This document shows, one piece after another, positions 10,792 to 19,868 of a stretch of DNA of 64,000 bases. Within the stretch, counting starts at the first letter, position 1, and each line of letters starts with the position of its first letter. A program made the position numbers and the translations under genes. The notes under the pieces were generated by a model. The model was not told the origin of the DNA, ran no database searches, and was given only the letters and a program-made list of their open reading frames with translations. This DNA comes from Ricordea florida (Eukaryota > Cnidaria > Anthozoa > Corallimorpharia > Ricordeidae), in assembly GCA_949710005.1 (NCBI GenBank), contig OX453274.1, positions 13,086,168 through 13,150,167 of the forward strand, read 5' to 3'.

Positions 10792-11003
10792 AGAGATTTA
10801 TCAGAGATTTATCAGAGATTTATCAGAGATTTATATAGATAATAGTTCTGGGACACAGAGATTTATCAGAGATTTATCAGAGATTTATCAGAGATTTATC
10901 AGAGATTTATCAGATATTTATCAGAGATTTATCAGAGATTTATATAGATAATAGTTCTGGGACACAGAGATTTATCAGAGATTTATCAGAGATTTATACA
11001 AAG
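10792..11003 (+). repeat. 11-bp iteron array (AGAGATTTATC) in left TIR
   Basis: There are blocks of 4, 8 and 3 units separated by ATAGATAATAGTTCTGGGAC. The sixth unit of the middle block is AGATATTTATC, and the right TIR has the same variant at the mirrored place. Iterons at replication ends often bind replication proteins; that role is inferred. Confidence 0.8.
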
Positions 11004-11045
11004 ATTTCTAGGGCGTAGGTATTAATAATTATTATAAAAAATTGA

Positions 11046-11054
11046 TTTAAAGAT
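11046..11054 (+). promoter_or_regulatory. TTTAAAGAT motif upstream of terminal SAP gene
   Basis: It ends 24 bases before the ATG at 11079. The mirrored copy ATCTTTAAA is at 25905-25913, also 24 bases before the opposite terminal gene. Confidence 0.6.
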
Positions 11055-11078
11055 AAGAAATAATTTACAAAATTAGAA

Positions 11079-11579
11079 ATGGAACAATTAAATAATTTGA
11101 ATACAAAACAATTAAGCTCTTTACTTTCATGGCATAAAATTCAAGATAGATCTAAAATGGCTACTAAAGAAGTTAAAATTCAAGCATTGAGTAATATACC
11201 TGAAATAATTAATAATGCACAACAAATAGTTGATAATAAACGAGAAATTTTTGCAGCGATAGATAATACACCAAAGAGAAGAACAAACCAACCACAACCA
11301 CCCCTTCCAATTCCAAATAATAGACCAGAAAGATTTATACCAAGAACGCCTCAAGGTTCAACAACAAAACAAAAAATTAAATCACCCAGAAAAATTGCAC
11401 CTAATTTTATAAAACCACAAAACCAAACAAACAAAACTTTTAATTGGGGAAATTATTCATTTAAGGTGATGGATAAAGATGAGTTTTATAAAAGGCTTGC
11501 AGATTTAACCAATGAAAATATCATAAAACTTACTAATAATAAAAAAACCACAATCAAAAAGACGGGTAAATATATCTGA
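11079..11579 (+). CDS. SAP-like N-terminal protein, possibly part of PolB gene
   Basis: A 166-aa basic protein. Its first 45 residues (LNTKQLSSLLSWHKIQDRSK ...) resemble a SAP DNA-binding helix pair and align with the start of the terminal gene at the other end of the element (shared RSKM). The middle is Pro/Thr/Gln-rich and the end is Lys-rich. The frame ends 16 bp before the polymerase start used here. The polymerase frame is itself open upstream through an A7 run at 11541-11547, so one slip there would join the two into a single polypeptide. Whether they are one gene or two is unresolved. Confidence 0.6.
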   Translation: MEQLNNLNTKQLSSLLSWHKIQDRSKMATKEVKIQALSNIPEIINNAQQIVDNKREIFAAIDNTPKRRTNQPQPPLPIPNNRPERFIPRTPQGSTTKQKIKSPRKIAPNFIKPQNQTNKTFNWGNYSFKVMDKDEFYKRLADLTNENIIKLTNNKKTTIKKTGKYI

Positions 11580-11595
11580 TAGTGTAAGAGATGAA

Positions 11596-14500
11596 TTGAA
11601 TGAAGAAAAAGAAAAATATTTTAAAATAGAAGAAATGGAACCCGCATTAAATGGGTATCTGAAAAGTTATAGGATAAATGGTAATAGAGTGGATGATCCC
11701 ACATCATATATGAATAAAATAAAACAAAAAGTTATAAATCATATTAAACAACAAAAGAAACCAATAAAAGTAAGATTTATATTAGCTTGTAGGTTAGTGA
11801 AACGTTCTTTACTTTTAAAAAAAGTTACTGAAGAAGAAGATAAATATTTTCACTCACGCACAGAAACAATTACTGAAGGGGACGATGTAAATGAATTATT
11901 TGATGTTATGAGAAATCATCTTTTAACTGATTATGAAAGATTTTTATCAAACGGTTATAGATTTGAATTTAGCTATATACAATTTTTTGATATATATATT
12001 GATCCATTCGAGCCTCTTGCCGCTAGTTCTTATATTCCTACACCTGAAGAAATAGCAAATAGAAAGGCAACTATAAATCCAAAAAATTATTATGATCATG
12101 AATGTTTTAAGTGGGCAATAATGATATATATAATGGTATATATTCTTAAAAAAGATGTTCATCCAGAGAGAATAACTAAAGAAATGATAGAAAAATCTAA
12201 GGAATTAAACTGGGAAGGGATTGAGTTTCCATTTAAATTAAAAGATGTTGCTAAGTTTGAAAAACAAAATCCTGCATATAAGATTAACATACATGGATAT
12301 GGTAAAGTAAGAGATGAAATTTGGTGCAAAGAGGAGATTTATCCTCTAAATATAAGTAGAAAAGAAACTGGTACTTTAATTGAATTACTTTTAATATCTA
12401 ATGGGATAGGAACAAACCATTATATTTTGATAACTAATTTTGGGAGACTTGTAACATCACAAGTTAATAATCACCAACATAAGCGTTTTTATTGTCGTAG
12501 ATGCTACAACTCATTTGATAAAGAAAAATCATTAAAAGAACATGAAGAATCTTGTAAAATAAATGATGAAGTTAAGATCATTATGCCTATAAATGAAGAT
12601 AAAAGTCCAGTGTATGATAAATTCACTAATTATCAAAGACAAATGAAAGTACCATTTGTTATACCTGTTGACTTTGAAAGTTTTTTAAAACCAATTCCTC
12701 ATACTTATCCAACTGACGAAAGTAAAAGTTACACTATTAAATATGAAAAGCACATTCCTTCGGGTTATAGTCGTTTTATAAAATGTTCTGATGATGATAT
12801 ATTAGATGGTGTAAAACTTGATGAAGAAATATTTATAAATAAAGTGAAAAATTATACAGCTAAATATGAAGATGAAGATGTTGGTAAAGTTTTTATTGAA
12901 GATATCATAAATACCGTTAAAGTTATTTATAAAAATATTATTAAGCCTAAAGTTTATAAAAACAAAAATAAGAAGTTGAAAGATATGAGTAAAAATGATC
13001 AAAAAGATTATAATAATGCTACTGATTGTCATATATGTAAGGGTGAATTAGGTGGAGACAAGGTAATGGATCACTGTCATCTTACAGGAAAATATAGAGG
13101 TGCTGCACACAATAGTTGTAACTTAAAATATGAAGTTCCAAAATTTATACCAGTTATTATTCACAATTTATCTGGATATGATTCATATCTTTTTATTAAA
13201 AATCTTGCTGAAATAGATGGTGATGACGATTTTAAAATAAATTGTATACCCATTAATGAACAAAGATATATTACTTTTTCAAAAAATATTGTAGTTGATG
13301 ATTTCTATGATAAAAAGAAAAAAAAGATGACTCAGGTAAAACGTGAACTTAGATTTATTGATTCCGCCAGATTTATGAATACCAGCCTTAGCAGTTTGGT
13401 TGACAATCTTACAAAATGTGGAAATTGTAAAACGTGTAAACCTAGAGATTGTTTGAAGAGATATGAAAAAGATGGAGAAATCATTCAGTATAATGGTATT
13501 GGTAGATGTGGAAAGTGTGAGAATTGTATGCTAGTTGGAAAAGGATGTCTTTATCCAAAAGATGATAAATTAATAGAAACAAAAAAGGAATTTGGTGATA
13601 AAACATATTTAATGTTGAGGAAAGGTGTATATCCATATAGACATATTACTGACATTAGTAAACTTGATGAAACTCAACTCCCACCAATAGAAGCTTTTTA
13701 TTCAAAACTAAATGGTGAAAATATATCACAAGATGATTATGAGCACGCACAAAATGTTTATAATACTTGTAATATGAAATCAATGAGAGAATATCACGAT
13801 CTATATAATAAATCGGACACTTTACTTTTAGCAGATGTATTTGAGAATTTTAGAGATAATTGTATTAATATTTATGGTTTGGATCCAGCACAATATCTTA
13901 CTGCTCCCGGTCTAGCCAAAGATGCTGCATTAAAGATTACAAATGTTAGATTAGAGTTGTTATCTGATCCTGATATGTTACTTATGTTTGAGAAAATGAT
14001 TAGAGGGGGCGTATCACAAATATCAAATAGATATGCAAAAGCTAATAACCCATACATGAGAGAGGAATATGATCCCAACCAGGAAACAAATTATATTGTG
14101 GATCTTGATGCAAATAACTTATATGGAGCAGGAATGAGCGAACCACTCCCTACTGGTGGTTTTAAATGGATGAGTAATAAAGAGATTATAAATTGGAGAG
14201 AAACACCCGGTATATATGAGGTTTATTTGGAATATCCTAAACATCTTCATGATTTACATAATGATTATCCTCTAGCTCCAGAGAGAATGAAAGTTAACAA
14301 GGTGGAAAAATTAATACCAAACCTAAATAATAAGGAAAAGTATGTAGTTCATCATAGAACCTTGAAACTTTATGAAAGTTTAGGATTAAAAATAACAAAG
14401 TTTCATAGAGGTATTACATTTGAGGAGTCTGCATGGTTAAAACCATATATTGATTTGAATACTGAACTCAGAACTAAAGCAAATAATGACTTTGAAAAAG

Positions 14501-15528
14501 ATTTATACAAGTTAATGAATAACTCTTACTTTGGCAAGTCATGTGAGAATATTAGAAAACATGTTGATGTGAGATTAGTTACAAATTGGAAAGCAGCAAA
14601 AAAATTAATATCAAAACCAAACTATCTATATCGCACTATCTTTTCTGAAAATCTTGTTGCTATTCATATGAAGAAAACTGAATTAGTATTTAATAAACCT
14701 GTTTATTTGGGTGCATGTATTCTTGATGAAGCTAAAAGGATAATGTATAATTTTTATTATAATTATATGAAAGTAAAATGGGAAAAAAATGTAGAATTAC
14801 TTATGACGGACACTGATAGTCTTGTATGTAACATAAAAACACAAGATTTTTACAAAGATATAAGTGCTGATGTTAAAGAATGGTTTGATACTAGTAATTA
14901 TCCAAAAGATCATCCTTCAGGAATTGAGACGGGTATTAATAAGAAAGTAATTGGAATGTTTAAAGATGAGATTTATATGAAAGTAAAATGGGAAAAAAAT
15001 GTAGAATTACTTATGACGGACACTGATAGTCTTGTATGTAACATAAAAACACAAGATTTTTACAAAGATATAAGTGCTGATGTTAAAGAATGGTTTGATA
15101 CTAGTAATTATCCAAAAGATCATCCTTCAGGAATTGAGACGGGTATTAATAAGAAAGTAATTGGAATGTTTAAAGATGAGTTTGCTGAGAATATAATAAC
15201 TGAATTTGTTGGTCTACGTGCAAAGTTATACTCTATATTAACGATTAAAGATATAGAAATAAAAAGGTGTAAAGGAATTAAGAAATCAGTTGTAAAAAAA
15301 GATATAACTCATAATGATTATAAGGATTGTTTATTCACTGGAAAAACTCAAATGAGAACACAGAATTTAATTAGAAACAAAGGACTTGATCTTTTTACTG
15401 TATCAGTTTATAAAAAAGCATTATCTTCCGAGGATGATAAAAGAATAATTAAAGAAGATAGAATACATACTTGGGCTATTGGTCATTATCGCACCAAAAC
15501 AGAATCTGGTGGTAGTTCTGTATCATAA
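11596..15528 (+). CDS. protein-primed type B DNA polymerase with endonuclease VII-like domain
   Basis: Residues are counted from the TTG at 11596; the true start may be upstream. Visible are Exo I (PVDFESF, D359), an embedded zinc/HNH segment resembling endonuclease VII (CHIC ... DHCHLTGKYRGA ... CN, about 478-510), Exo II (HNLSGYDSYLFIKNL, about 524), Exo III (YHDLYNKSDTLLLADV, about 732), motif A (DLDANNLYG, D836), motif B (KLMNNSYFGK, about 972) and motif C (MTDTDSL, D1072). Residues from about 1058 to 1127 are repeated exactly in tandem, giving a second TDTDS at about 1142. The enzyme would replicate the linear element from protein-primed ends. The duplication through the catalytic palm may disable it. 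The 3' end overlaps the integrase gene tail to tail by 43 bp. Confidence 0.93.
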   Translation: MNEEKEKYFKIEEMEPALNGYLKSYRINGNRVDDPTSYMNKIKQKVINHIKQQKKPIKVRFILACRLVKRSLLLKKVTEEEDKYFHSRTETITEGDDVNELFDVMRNHLLTDYERFLSNGYRFEFSYIQFFDIYIDPFEPLAASSYIPTPEEIANRKATINPKNYYDHECFKWAIMIYIMVYILKKDVHPERITKEMIEKSKELNWEGIEFPFKLKDVAKFEKQNPAYKINIHGYGKVRDEIWCKEEIYPLNISRKETGTLIELLLISNGIGTNHYILITNFGRLVTSQVNNHQHKRFYCRRCYNSFDKEKSLKEHEESCKINDEVKIIMPINEDKSPVYDKFTNYQRQMKVPFVIPVDFESFLKPIPHTYPTDESKSYTIKYEKHIPSGYSRFIKCSDDDILDGVKLDEEIFINKVKNYTAKYEDEDVGKVFIEDIINTVKVIYKNIIKPKVYKNKNKKLKDMSKNDQKDYNNATDCHICKGELGGDKVMDHCHLTGKYRGAAHNSCNLKYEVPKFIPVIIHNLSGYDSYLFIKNLAEIDGDDDFKINCIPINEQRYITFSKNIVVDDFYDKKKKKMTQVKRELRFIDSARFMNTSLSSLVDNLTKCGNCKTCKPRDCLKRYEKDGEIIQYNGIGRCGKCENCMLVGKGCLYPKDDKLIETKKEFGDKTYLMLRKGVYPYRHITDISKLDETQLPPIEAFYSKLNGENISQDDYEHAQNVYNTCNMKSMREYHDLYNKSDTLLLADVFENFRDNCINIYGLDPAQYLTAPGLAKDAALKITNVRLELLSDPDMLLMFEKMIRGGVSQISNRYAKANNPYMREEYDPNQETNYIVDLDANNLYGAGMSEPLPTGGFKWMSNKEIINWRETPGIYEVYLEYPKHLHDLHNDYPLAPERMKVNKVEKLIPNLNNKEKYVVHHRTLKLYESLGLKITKFHRGITFEESAWLKPYIDLNTELRTKANNDFEKDLYKLMNNSYFGKSCENIRKHVDVRLVTNWKAAKKLISKPNYLYRTIFSENLVAIHMKKTELVFNKPVYLGACILDEAKRIMYNFYYNYMKVKWEKNVELLMTDTDSLVCNIKTQDFYKDISADVKEWFDTSNYPKDHPSGIETGINKKVIGMFKDEIYMKVKWEKNVELLMTDTDSLVCNIKTQDFYKDISADVKEWFDTSNYPKDHPSGIETGINKKVIGMFKDEFAENIITEFVGLRAKLYSILTIKDIEIKRCKGIKKSVVKKDITHNDYKDCLFTGKTQMRTQNLIRNKGLDLFTVSVYKKALSSEDDKRIIKEDRIHTWAIGHYRTKTESGGSSVS
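14767..15186 (+). repeat. 210-bp in-frame tandem duplication in polymerase
   Basis: ATGAAAGTAAAATGGG at 14767 recurs at 14977, and the copies agree through AAAGATGAG. The 70-residue unit contains polymerase motif C. Identity of the copies implies a very recent event or an assembly artefact. Confidence 0.92.
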
Positions 15529-16517
15529 GGAATAACTTGTAATTCTTCTCTTACAAATCCTCGTCTCGGCCCATCCGCCAAATAATATAAAACCGGTTGA
15601 TTAGGCGAAATCACACTTCTAGAAATATAATAAACTTTGATACTCCAAATAGGATCAGTAGCTCGTCTTTTTTCACCACCTTCAAGTTCCCCAGGAGATA
15701 ATAAATATCTAACTTTAACACTAGGAGGTAATCTAACCTCATCAAGGCCCACAACTCGATGATATCTTTTAGTTTCAATATCAACCTCTTTCAGTTTTAT
15801 AGCTTTATCAGGCTTTTTACCAGTTATTCTCGTTGGTGTATTATTCAAAGTTTTCAAAATATCTGGTAATCGTTTCACCCATACTCTAGACCTTTCAGTT
15901 CCTACCATTTCTTGTGCATATTGATGACTAAATAATCGTTCACCTAATATTCTGTTTGCTCTTTCGACAAATGCTTGAGCTCTATGATTTCCTGCTTCAC
16001 TTCTCTGTATTTTCACATTATGATAATTCATAAGTTTACCAACTTCACCCATAAACTCTCTTCCAGGATCAACCATTAATGTTTTAGGATATTTTAACTT
16101 TCTAGAATATATTTTTGTAAAAGCATTTGAAATTTCTCGACTTTCTTTTGAGGTTAATGGTTCTGCATCTTTGTATCTTGAGGCAACATCAACCACAACT
16201 AATGCATATTTATATGTTTTTCTTCCAACTCTATCATGCGGTAAAAATAATAAATCTGCTTGGTGAATCAGATTCGGTTTATCCACAGTCCAGTGCGGTC
16301 TAGGTATATACTTTGGTGGTGGAAGATATATTTGCCATATTGCCTGTTTCTCTAACCATTGTTTTGCTACATTTTCATTTACTTTCGCCTTTTCAGCTAA
16401 TTTATGAATTGCAGAATATCCTTTCCAATAACCCTCAGTTGAATAATATATACGCTCGAAGAGCGAGCTCAGCTCAGTCGATATCCGACTTAAATTTTTT
16501 GATAAGGTAGAACTCAT
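15486..16517 (-). CDS. Polinton integrase (retroviral-type DDE)
   Basis: A 343-aa protein with the rve core: D88 (HQADLLFLP), D150 (LMVDPGREF) and E185 (AFVERANRI), the last two separated by 34 residues. The N-terminal 75 residues hold a helical region ending WTVDKP. The C-terminus has a chromodomain/SH3-like beta-rich part (YYLADGPRRGFVREELQVIP). It would join element ends to host DNA and create the target duplication. Transcribed divergently from the capsid gene; only 34 bp separate the two start codons. Confidence 0.93.
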   Translation of the reverse strand: MSSTLSKNLSRISTELSSLFERIYYSTEGYWKGYSAIHKLAEKAKVNENVAKQWLEKQAIWQIYLPPPKYIPRPHWTVDKPNLIHQADLLFLPHDRVGRKTYKYALVVVDVASRYKDAEPLTSKESREISNAFTKIYSRKLKYPKTLMVDPGREFMGEVGKLMNYHNVKIQRSEAGNHRAQAFVERANRILGERLFSHQYAQEMVGTERSRVWVKRLPDILKTLNNTPTRITGKKPDKAIKLKEVDIETKRYHRVVGLDEVRLPPSVKVRYLLSPGELEGGEKRRATDPIWSIKVYYISRSVISPNQPVLYYLADGPRRGFVREELQVIPYDTELPPDSVLVR

Positions 16518-16525
16518 TTAAAGAT
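16517..16525 (+). promoter_or_regulatory. TTTAAAGAT motif upstream of capsid gene
   Basis: It ends 26 bases before the capsid ATG at 16552 and overlaps the first base of the divergent integrase gene. Confidence 0.55.
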
Positions 16526-16551
16526 TAACCAAAGTATCTTATAAATCAAAT

Positions 16552-17790
16552 ATGACGTCTGAAAAAATTAATCCAAACAGAATTCCACGAGAGCCATTTG
16601 GTTTGAAAGCGGAATCAACAATGAACCGAATTACTCTCAATCCATCCTCAGCTAGCCCTGGAGAAACATTATATATAAATATTCCAAAACTTTCTGAGAA
16701 TTTAGTACTTGTACCTGGAAGTGTATCTCTACTATTTAACTTGGATGTTGGTGGACATGCCAATAACACACTTGTGAATAATGTAGGTAGTAATCTTGTA
16801 TCTAGACTTAGGGTTCTTTTTGGTGGTGAAACATTACAAGATACTCAAAGATATGATCTATTTCAAACCTATCATGACTTATTCTTAACAGATGAAGAAC
16901 GTGAAGATAGATTAAAACAAGGTATTTCTTCTGAAAATATGAGGAAGCTCAGGACAAATGCGGGTGATAAGAAAACACAAGATGTTAAGGAAGAGGCTCT
17001 TTCAAAAGTGCACAACACCAAATATCGTATACCACTAAACCATCCTATTTTAAACGATCATGGAGTTTTCTATCCAAAAGCACTAGATCATCATCTAATC
17101 TTTGAGATTACACTTGCTCCAATTAATGATATTGTTGTTTATTCTGACACTACTAAAACCCCAACATATTCAATCAAAAACCTTGAGTTAGAATATTCTT
17201 CCATTTCAAGTGAATACTTGGCTCGTGAGGCACAAGCAGCTTATCAGGTTGGTAAAGGATTCTTTTATGAAAATGTCACTCTACATAAAACTTTTACCTT
17301 TTCTATAGGCGGTGATGGTGTTATAAATCAGCATATTAATCTACCTAGAAGATCAATGACAGGGATATTATGTTTGTTTACATTACCAACCGTGGCAGGA
17401 GCACGTAACTCTGAATTTTTTTACAATCCAGGTATAACCTCGATTAATATAGATGTTGATGGCGTACCAAATCGTTTATACTCGAAGGGGATGATACCAT
17501 CAGATCTATGGGAGTCAGTAAAGAAACGTTTTGGGATGGTCGAAAAGAGGTGGTCGGTAAAGGAAAAAGATTTTTATGCTGATAAGTTTGCTCTTTGGGT
17601 TGATATGAGAACTCACCCCGATAATGGTATTCATGGCGGTGGCCTAGCATTAAACAATACACAAGATGGAGTAAAACTAGAAATTAAAAGAAAACAAAGT
17701 GGATCTGGTACTATAACCTGTCATATGTTTGTTGTAGCTGATGCAATGATGGAGATTATGAATTCAGGTTTAAGATCAATTAAGTACTGA
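16552..17790 (+). CDS. major capsid protein (double jelly-roll type)
   Basis: A 412-aa protein, at the small end for double jelly-roll capsids. The sequence shows alternating beta-strand patterns: LYINIPKLSENLVLVPGSV near residue 45, LRVLFGGETLQDTQRYDLF near 85, LNHPILNDHGVFYPKALDHH near 165, and a second half after residue 220. A decayed relative is at 41055-42392. Placement directly before the packaging ATPase is the standard Polinton morphogenesis order. It would form hexamer-like capsomers. Similarity to classical Maverick capsids (as in element B) is too low for me to see, so the call rests on length, fold pattern and context. Confidence 0.75.
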   Translation: MTSEKINPNRIPREPFGLKAESTMNRITLNPSSASPGETLYINIPKLSENLVLVPGSVSLLFNLDVGGHANNTLVNNVGSNLVSRLRVLFGGETLQDTQRYDLFQTYHDLFLTDEEREDRLKQGISSENMRKLRTNAGDKKTQDVKEEALSKVHNTKYRIPLNHPILNDHGVFYPKALDHHLIFEITLAPINDIVVYSDTTKTPTYSIKNLELEYSSISSEYLAREAQAAYQVGKGFFYENVTLHKTFTFSIGGDGVINQHINLPRRSMTGILCLFTLPTVAGARNSEFFYNPGITSINIDVDGVPNRLYSKGMIPSDLWESVKKRFGMVEKRWSVKEKDFYADKFALWVDMRTHPDNGIHGGGLALNNTQDGVKLEIKRKQSGSGTITCHMFVVADAMMEIMNSGLRSIKY

Positions 17791-17799
17791 AACCCCTCG

Positions 17800-17813
17800 G
17801 CCCGCGATCGGGC
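17800..17813. terminator. GC hairpin after capsid gene
   Basis: GCCCG-CGAT-CGGGC forms a 5-bp stem with a 4-base loop, 10 bases after the capsid stop, in an otherwise AT-rich element. It may mark transcript ends, as hairpins do in some giant viruses. That role is inferred. Confidence 0.35.
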
Positions 17814-17857
17814 GGAGCTGGAAGCGACTAAAAAACCTTATGTTATGATACAAAATC

Positions 17858-18475
17858 ATGGAAGAACTACGAGAAAAATTACCATTCCATTGTATTATAA
17901 CTGGACCAACAAATTGTGGGAAAACAAAGTATCTCATTGAACAGCTTCGAGGACCATTCCTAAAAATTTTTGATTATATTATCTTAATATGTCCAACCTA
18001 TGCTAAAAATAAAACATATCATAATTTTGCTAATAAAGATAAACGTTTCTATGTATTATCACCTGATGCTAGTAACATTGATGAGATTAATGAGTTATTA
18101 ACTGATTGTCAAACTTTATTTTCTGGGACAAATACATTAATAATTTTAGATGATTGTGCAGTATCTAATGATCTGAAGAAGCGATCAAACAAGTTTATAG
18201 ATTTAGCATTCTCTGGAAGACATCATGGTTTATCAGTGTGGGTTCTCACTCAGCAATTAACATCGATAGCAAAACCATTCCGTGAAAATGTAGCTTGTGT
18301 TGTTACTTTTCATAACCCATCACAAAAAGGTATGAAGATGCTCTTCGAAGATTATGGAGGTGATTTAGACTCTGAAACTAGTAAAAAGTTTGTACAACTC
18401 CTGAAAACTGAAAAATATTCTAGACTGTGTTTATCTTTACGTCACCCATTTAATTGCTATTTAGAGATTCCCTAA
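17858..18475 (+). CDS. genome-packaging ATPase (A32/FtsK-HerA type)
   Basis: A 205-aa P-loop ATPase with Walker A GPTNCGKT at residues 16-23 and Walker B LIILDD at 94-99, followed by a conserved WVLTQQ sensor-like strand. Length and motifs match the small packaging ATPases of Polintons, virophages and poxvirus A32. It would pump element DNA into capsids. It follows the capsid gene by 67 bp; no clean TTTAAAGAT is present, only CTAAAAAAC at 17828. Confidence 0.88.
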   Translation: MEELREKLPFHCIITGPTNCGKTKYLIEQLRGPFLKIFDYIILICPTYAKNKTYHNFANKDKRFYVLSPDASNIDEINELLTDCQTLFSGTNTLIILDDCAVSNDLKKRSNKFIDLAFSGRHHGLSVWVLTQQLTSIAKPFRENVACVVTFHNPSQKGMKMLFEDYGGDLDSETSKKFVQLLKTEKYSRLCLSLRHPFNCYLEIP

Positions 18476-18484
18476 AGTTATAAA

Positions 18485-18493
18485 TTTAAAGAC
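18485..18493 (+). promoter_or_regulatory. TTTAAAGAC motif
   Basis: A one-base variant of the shared motif, ending 25 bases before the ATG at 18519. Confidence 0.5.
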
Positions 18494-18518
18494 CTAACCT
18501 TAGAAAGAAAATTAAAAG

Positions 18519-19064
18519 ATGACAGAAGTTGAAGATTATATTAGTGATATAAAAGATGAGGTAAAAGATGAGGTAAAAGATGATAATGAATTTGAAATAA
18601 AACAAGAATCACTAGCTATTCTAGCAGCTCTTGGAACCACAAAAGAGTATTTAGGTATTGATATGAGTCTTGGTGATATAAAAAAATTATCAGTGAAAGA
18701 TGTTGATAAATATTATAATCGATACCAGGCAGTATTGGGCAAGAAAATTAACGGTGGGTTAGTAGATTCATCTCTTCAATTAATTTCTAAAGTTATTTCT
18801 TACATGGTTCCTGTAGATGATATAGAATCTCTTTGTGATGATTTGAAGAATGATGATTTAGTTAATCGTGAACTAACAAACATTGTAGGGCTCTTAGCAT
18901 TGAAAGCAGGAAGATTGGCAGCACTTGCTAGCGGGCTATTCCAGGTTGCTAAACATGTTAAAATAGGTAAAATACAACAAGTTACAAGTAAAAATATAGA
19001 TGATTCCAACAAAACTGAACAGGATACTAAGCAATCTGCTGATGGTTATGATACTGTTTACTAA
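18519..19064 (+). CDS. conserved acidic element protein, 181 aa
   Basis: The first 35 residues are very acidic with a DEVKDEVKDD repeat. The rest is helical with one moderately hydrophobic stretch (IVGLLALKAGRLAALASGLF). It is preserved as a relic in element C at the same place after the ATPase (43084-43586), so it is a core gene of this lineage. No family is recognised. A scaffold or minor virion role is possible from position only. Confidence 0.7.
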   Translation: MTEVEDYISDIKDEVKDEVKDDNEFEIKQESLAILAALGTTKEYLGIDMSLGDIKKLSVKDVDKYYNRYQAVLGKKINGGLVDSSLQLISKVISYMVPVDDIESLCDDLKNDDLVNRELTNIVGLLALKAGRLAALASGLFQVAKHVKIGKIQQVTSKNIDDSNKTEQDTKQSADGYDTVY

Positions 19065-19079
19065 TCAGTCCTAAATGGG

Positions 19080-19088
19080 TCTAAAGAT
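19080..19088 (+). promoter_or_regulatory. TCTAAAGAT motif; decides start at 19110
   Basis: The motif ends 21 bases before ATG 19110 but only 6 before ATG 19095. Elsewhere the spacing is 18-26 bases, so 19110 is the better start. Confidence 0.55.
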
Positions 19089-19109
19089 TTCTTAATGATA
19101 TGTAAAATA

Positions 19110-19562
19110 ATGTCCGAAGAAGTTGTTGAACAAATTACTAGAGAACCCTCCAAAGAAGACCAAAAAACTGAGGTTGGTTCTTTTAAAAATAAGGTGAAAG
19201 ATCCTAAAAAAGTTGCTGCTGGTAAAAAATTGGCAGAATATAATAAAAAAGCAAAAGAAGCATTAGCTAGGGAGACCCTGCGGGCCGCGGAGCAAATGAA
19301 AAGGGAAGAAAAAATTAAACGGGAAGAAGAGAAAAATGAAAATACAGAAAGTGAGTCTAAAGCGTGGCTACCGGAGCTATCTTTTACAACCGTATTATCA
19401 ATTGTTGGAATAGGTTTTACAGCATTTGATATGTTTATGAGATATTATAAAAACAGAATACCTGATTTATCGCAAGTTCCTAAATTACCACAACCACTAA
19501 CCCCTCAACCATCACATATCCTACCACAACCGCTAGATCGACCAAAAATTGGAATGATGTAA
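19110..19562 (+). CDS. conserved membrane protein, about 150 aa
   Basis: It begins MSEEVVEQ; the first 80 residues are Lys/Glu-rich and helical. One membrane segment (VLSIVGIGFTAFDMFMRY) follows at about residues 91-108. The tail is a Pro/Gln stretch ending KIGMM. The end of the element D homologue (KIGML) is at the window edge, and the relic C copy is at 45785-48052. Unknown function; the topology suggests a virion membrane anchor. Confidence 0.7.
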   Translation: MSEEVVEQITREPSKEDQKTEVGSFKNKVKDPKKVAAGKKLAEYNKKAKEALARETLRAAEQMKREEKIKREEEKNENTESESKAWLPELSFTTVLSIVGIGFTAFDMFMRYYKNRIPDLSQVPKLPQPLTPQPSHILPQPLDRPKIGMM

Positions 19563-19585
19563 TTTTCTTTTCAACCCTAAAGGGG

Positions 19586-19594
19586 TCTAAAGAT
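19586..19594 (+). promoter_or_regulatory. TCTAAAGAT motif
   Basis: Ends 24 bases before ATG 19619. It follows a small ACCC-TAAA-GGGGT hairpin. The downstream TTTCTTACTGAT is also shared with other copies. Confidence 0.6.
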
Positions 19595-19618
19595 TTCTTA
19601 CTGATGTAGTAAAAAATT

Positions 19619-19837
19619 ATGTCAAACGAAAACAAACTTGTGAAAACTGTTACTGATTCTGCAGTACTTATCGGATTAGCAGCTGGAGCTGGATATGTAG
19701 CTAAAAAGGCTCTGAAAGAATCATTTATGAACGATCCCTCCTCAAGTATTACAAATTATGCTAAATGGGTAGCTGTTCTATCTGGTAGTATGTACCTAAA
19801 AACATATTTAGAGGATCAAAAGATTTTACCAAATTAA
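19619..19837 (+). CDS. small conserved membrane protein, 72 aa
   Basis: Two hydrophobic segments flank a central charged part: about residues 11-27 (DSAVLIGLAAGAGYVA) and 48-62 (WVAVLSGSMYL). Element D has a nearly identical protein (63704-63922) and relic C a decayed one (48094-48321). Conservation over three copies supports a real gene. No family recognised. Confidence 0.75.
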   Translation: MSNENKLVKTVTDSAVLIGLAAGAGYVAKKALKESFMNDPSSSITNYAKWVAVLSGSMYLKTYLEDQKILPN

Positions 19838-19840
19838 GGA

Positions 19841-19849
19841 TTTATAGAC
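19841..19849 (+). promoter_or_regulatory. TTTATAGAC motif variant
   Basis: A weaker form ending 19 bases before ATG 19869. Confidence 0.35.
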
Positions 19850-19868
19850 CTGAGCGAAGCGAAGAAAC

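Larger units (their letters stand above)
10762..11092 (+). repeat. left TIR of element A
   Basis: This 331-bp repeat is matched base for base in the parts I compared with 25867-26197 in reverse. From the outside in it contains a unique 33-bp tip, three blocks of 11-bp iterons, the motif TTTAAAGAT (11046-11054), and the start codon plus first codons of the terminal gene. Polinton termini act as protein-primed replication origins in the family model. Confidence 0.92.

Noticed and set aside
10792..11003. Regular short repeats that could suggest a CRISPR array
   Set aside because: Units are 11 bp in direct contact without unique spacers and lie in the TIRs of a eukaryotic transposon.
19095..19109. 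Upstream start for the 150-aa membrane protein
   Set aside because: The ATG at 19095 is only six bases from the promoter-like motif; the start at 19110 has the usual spacing.
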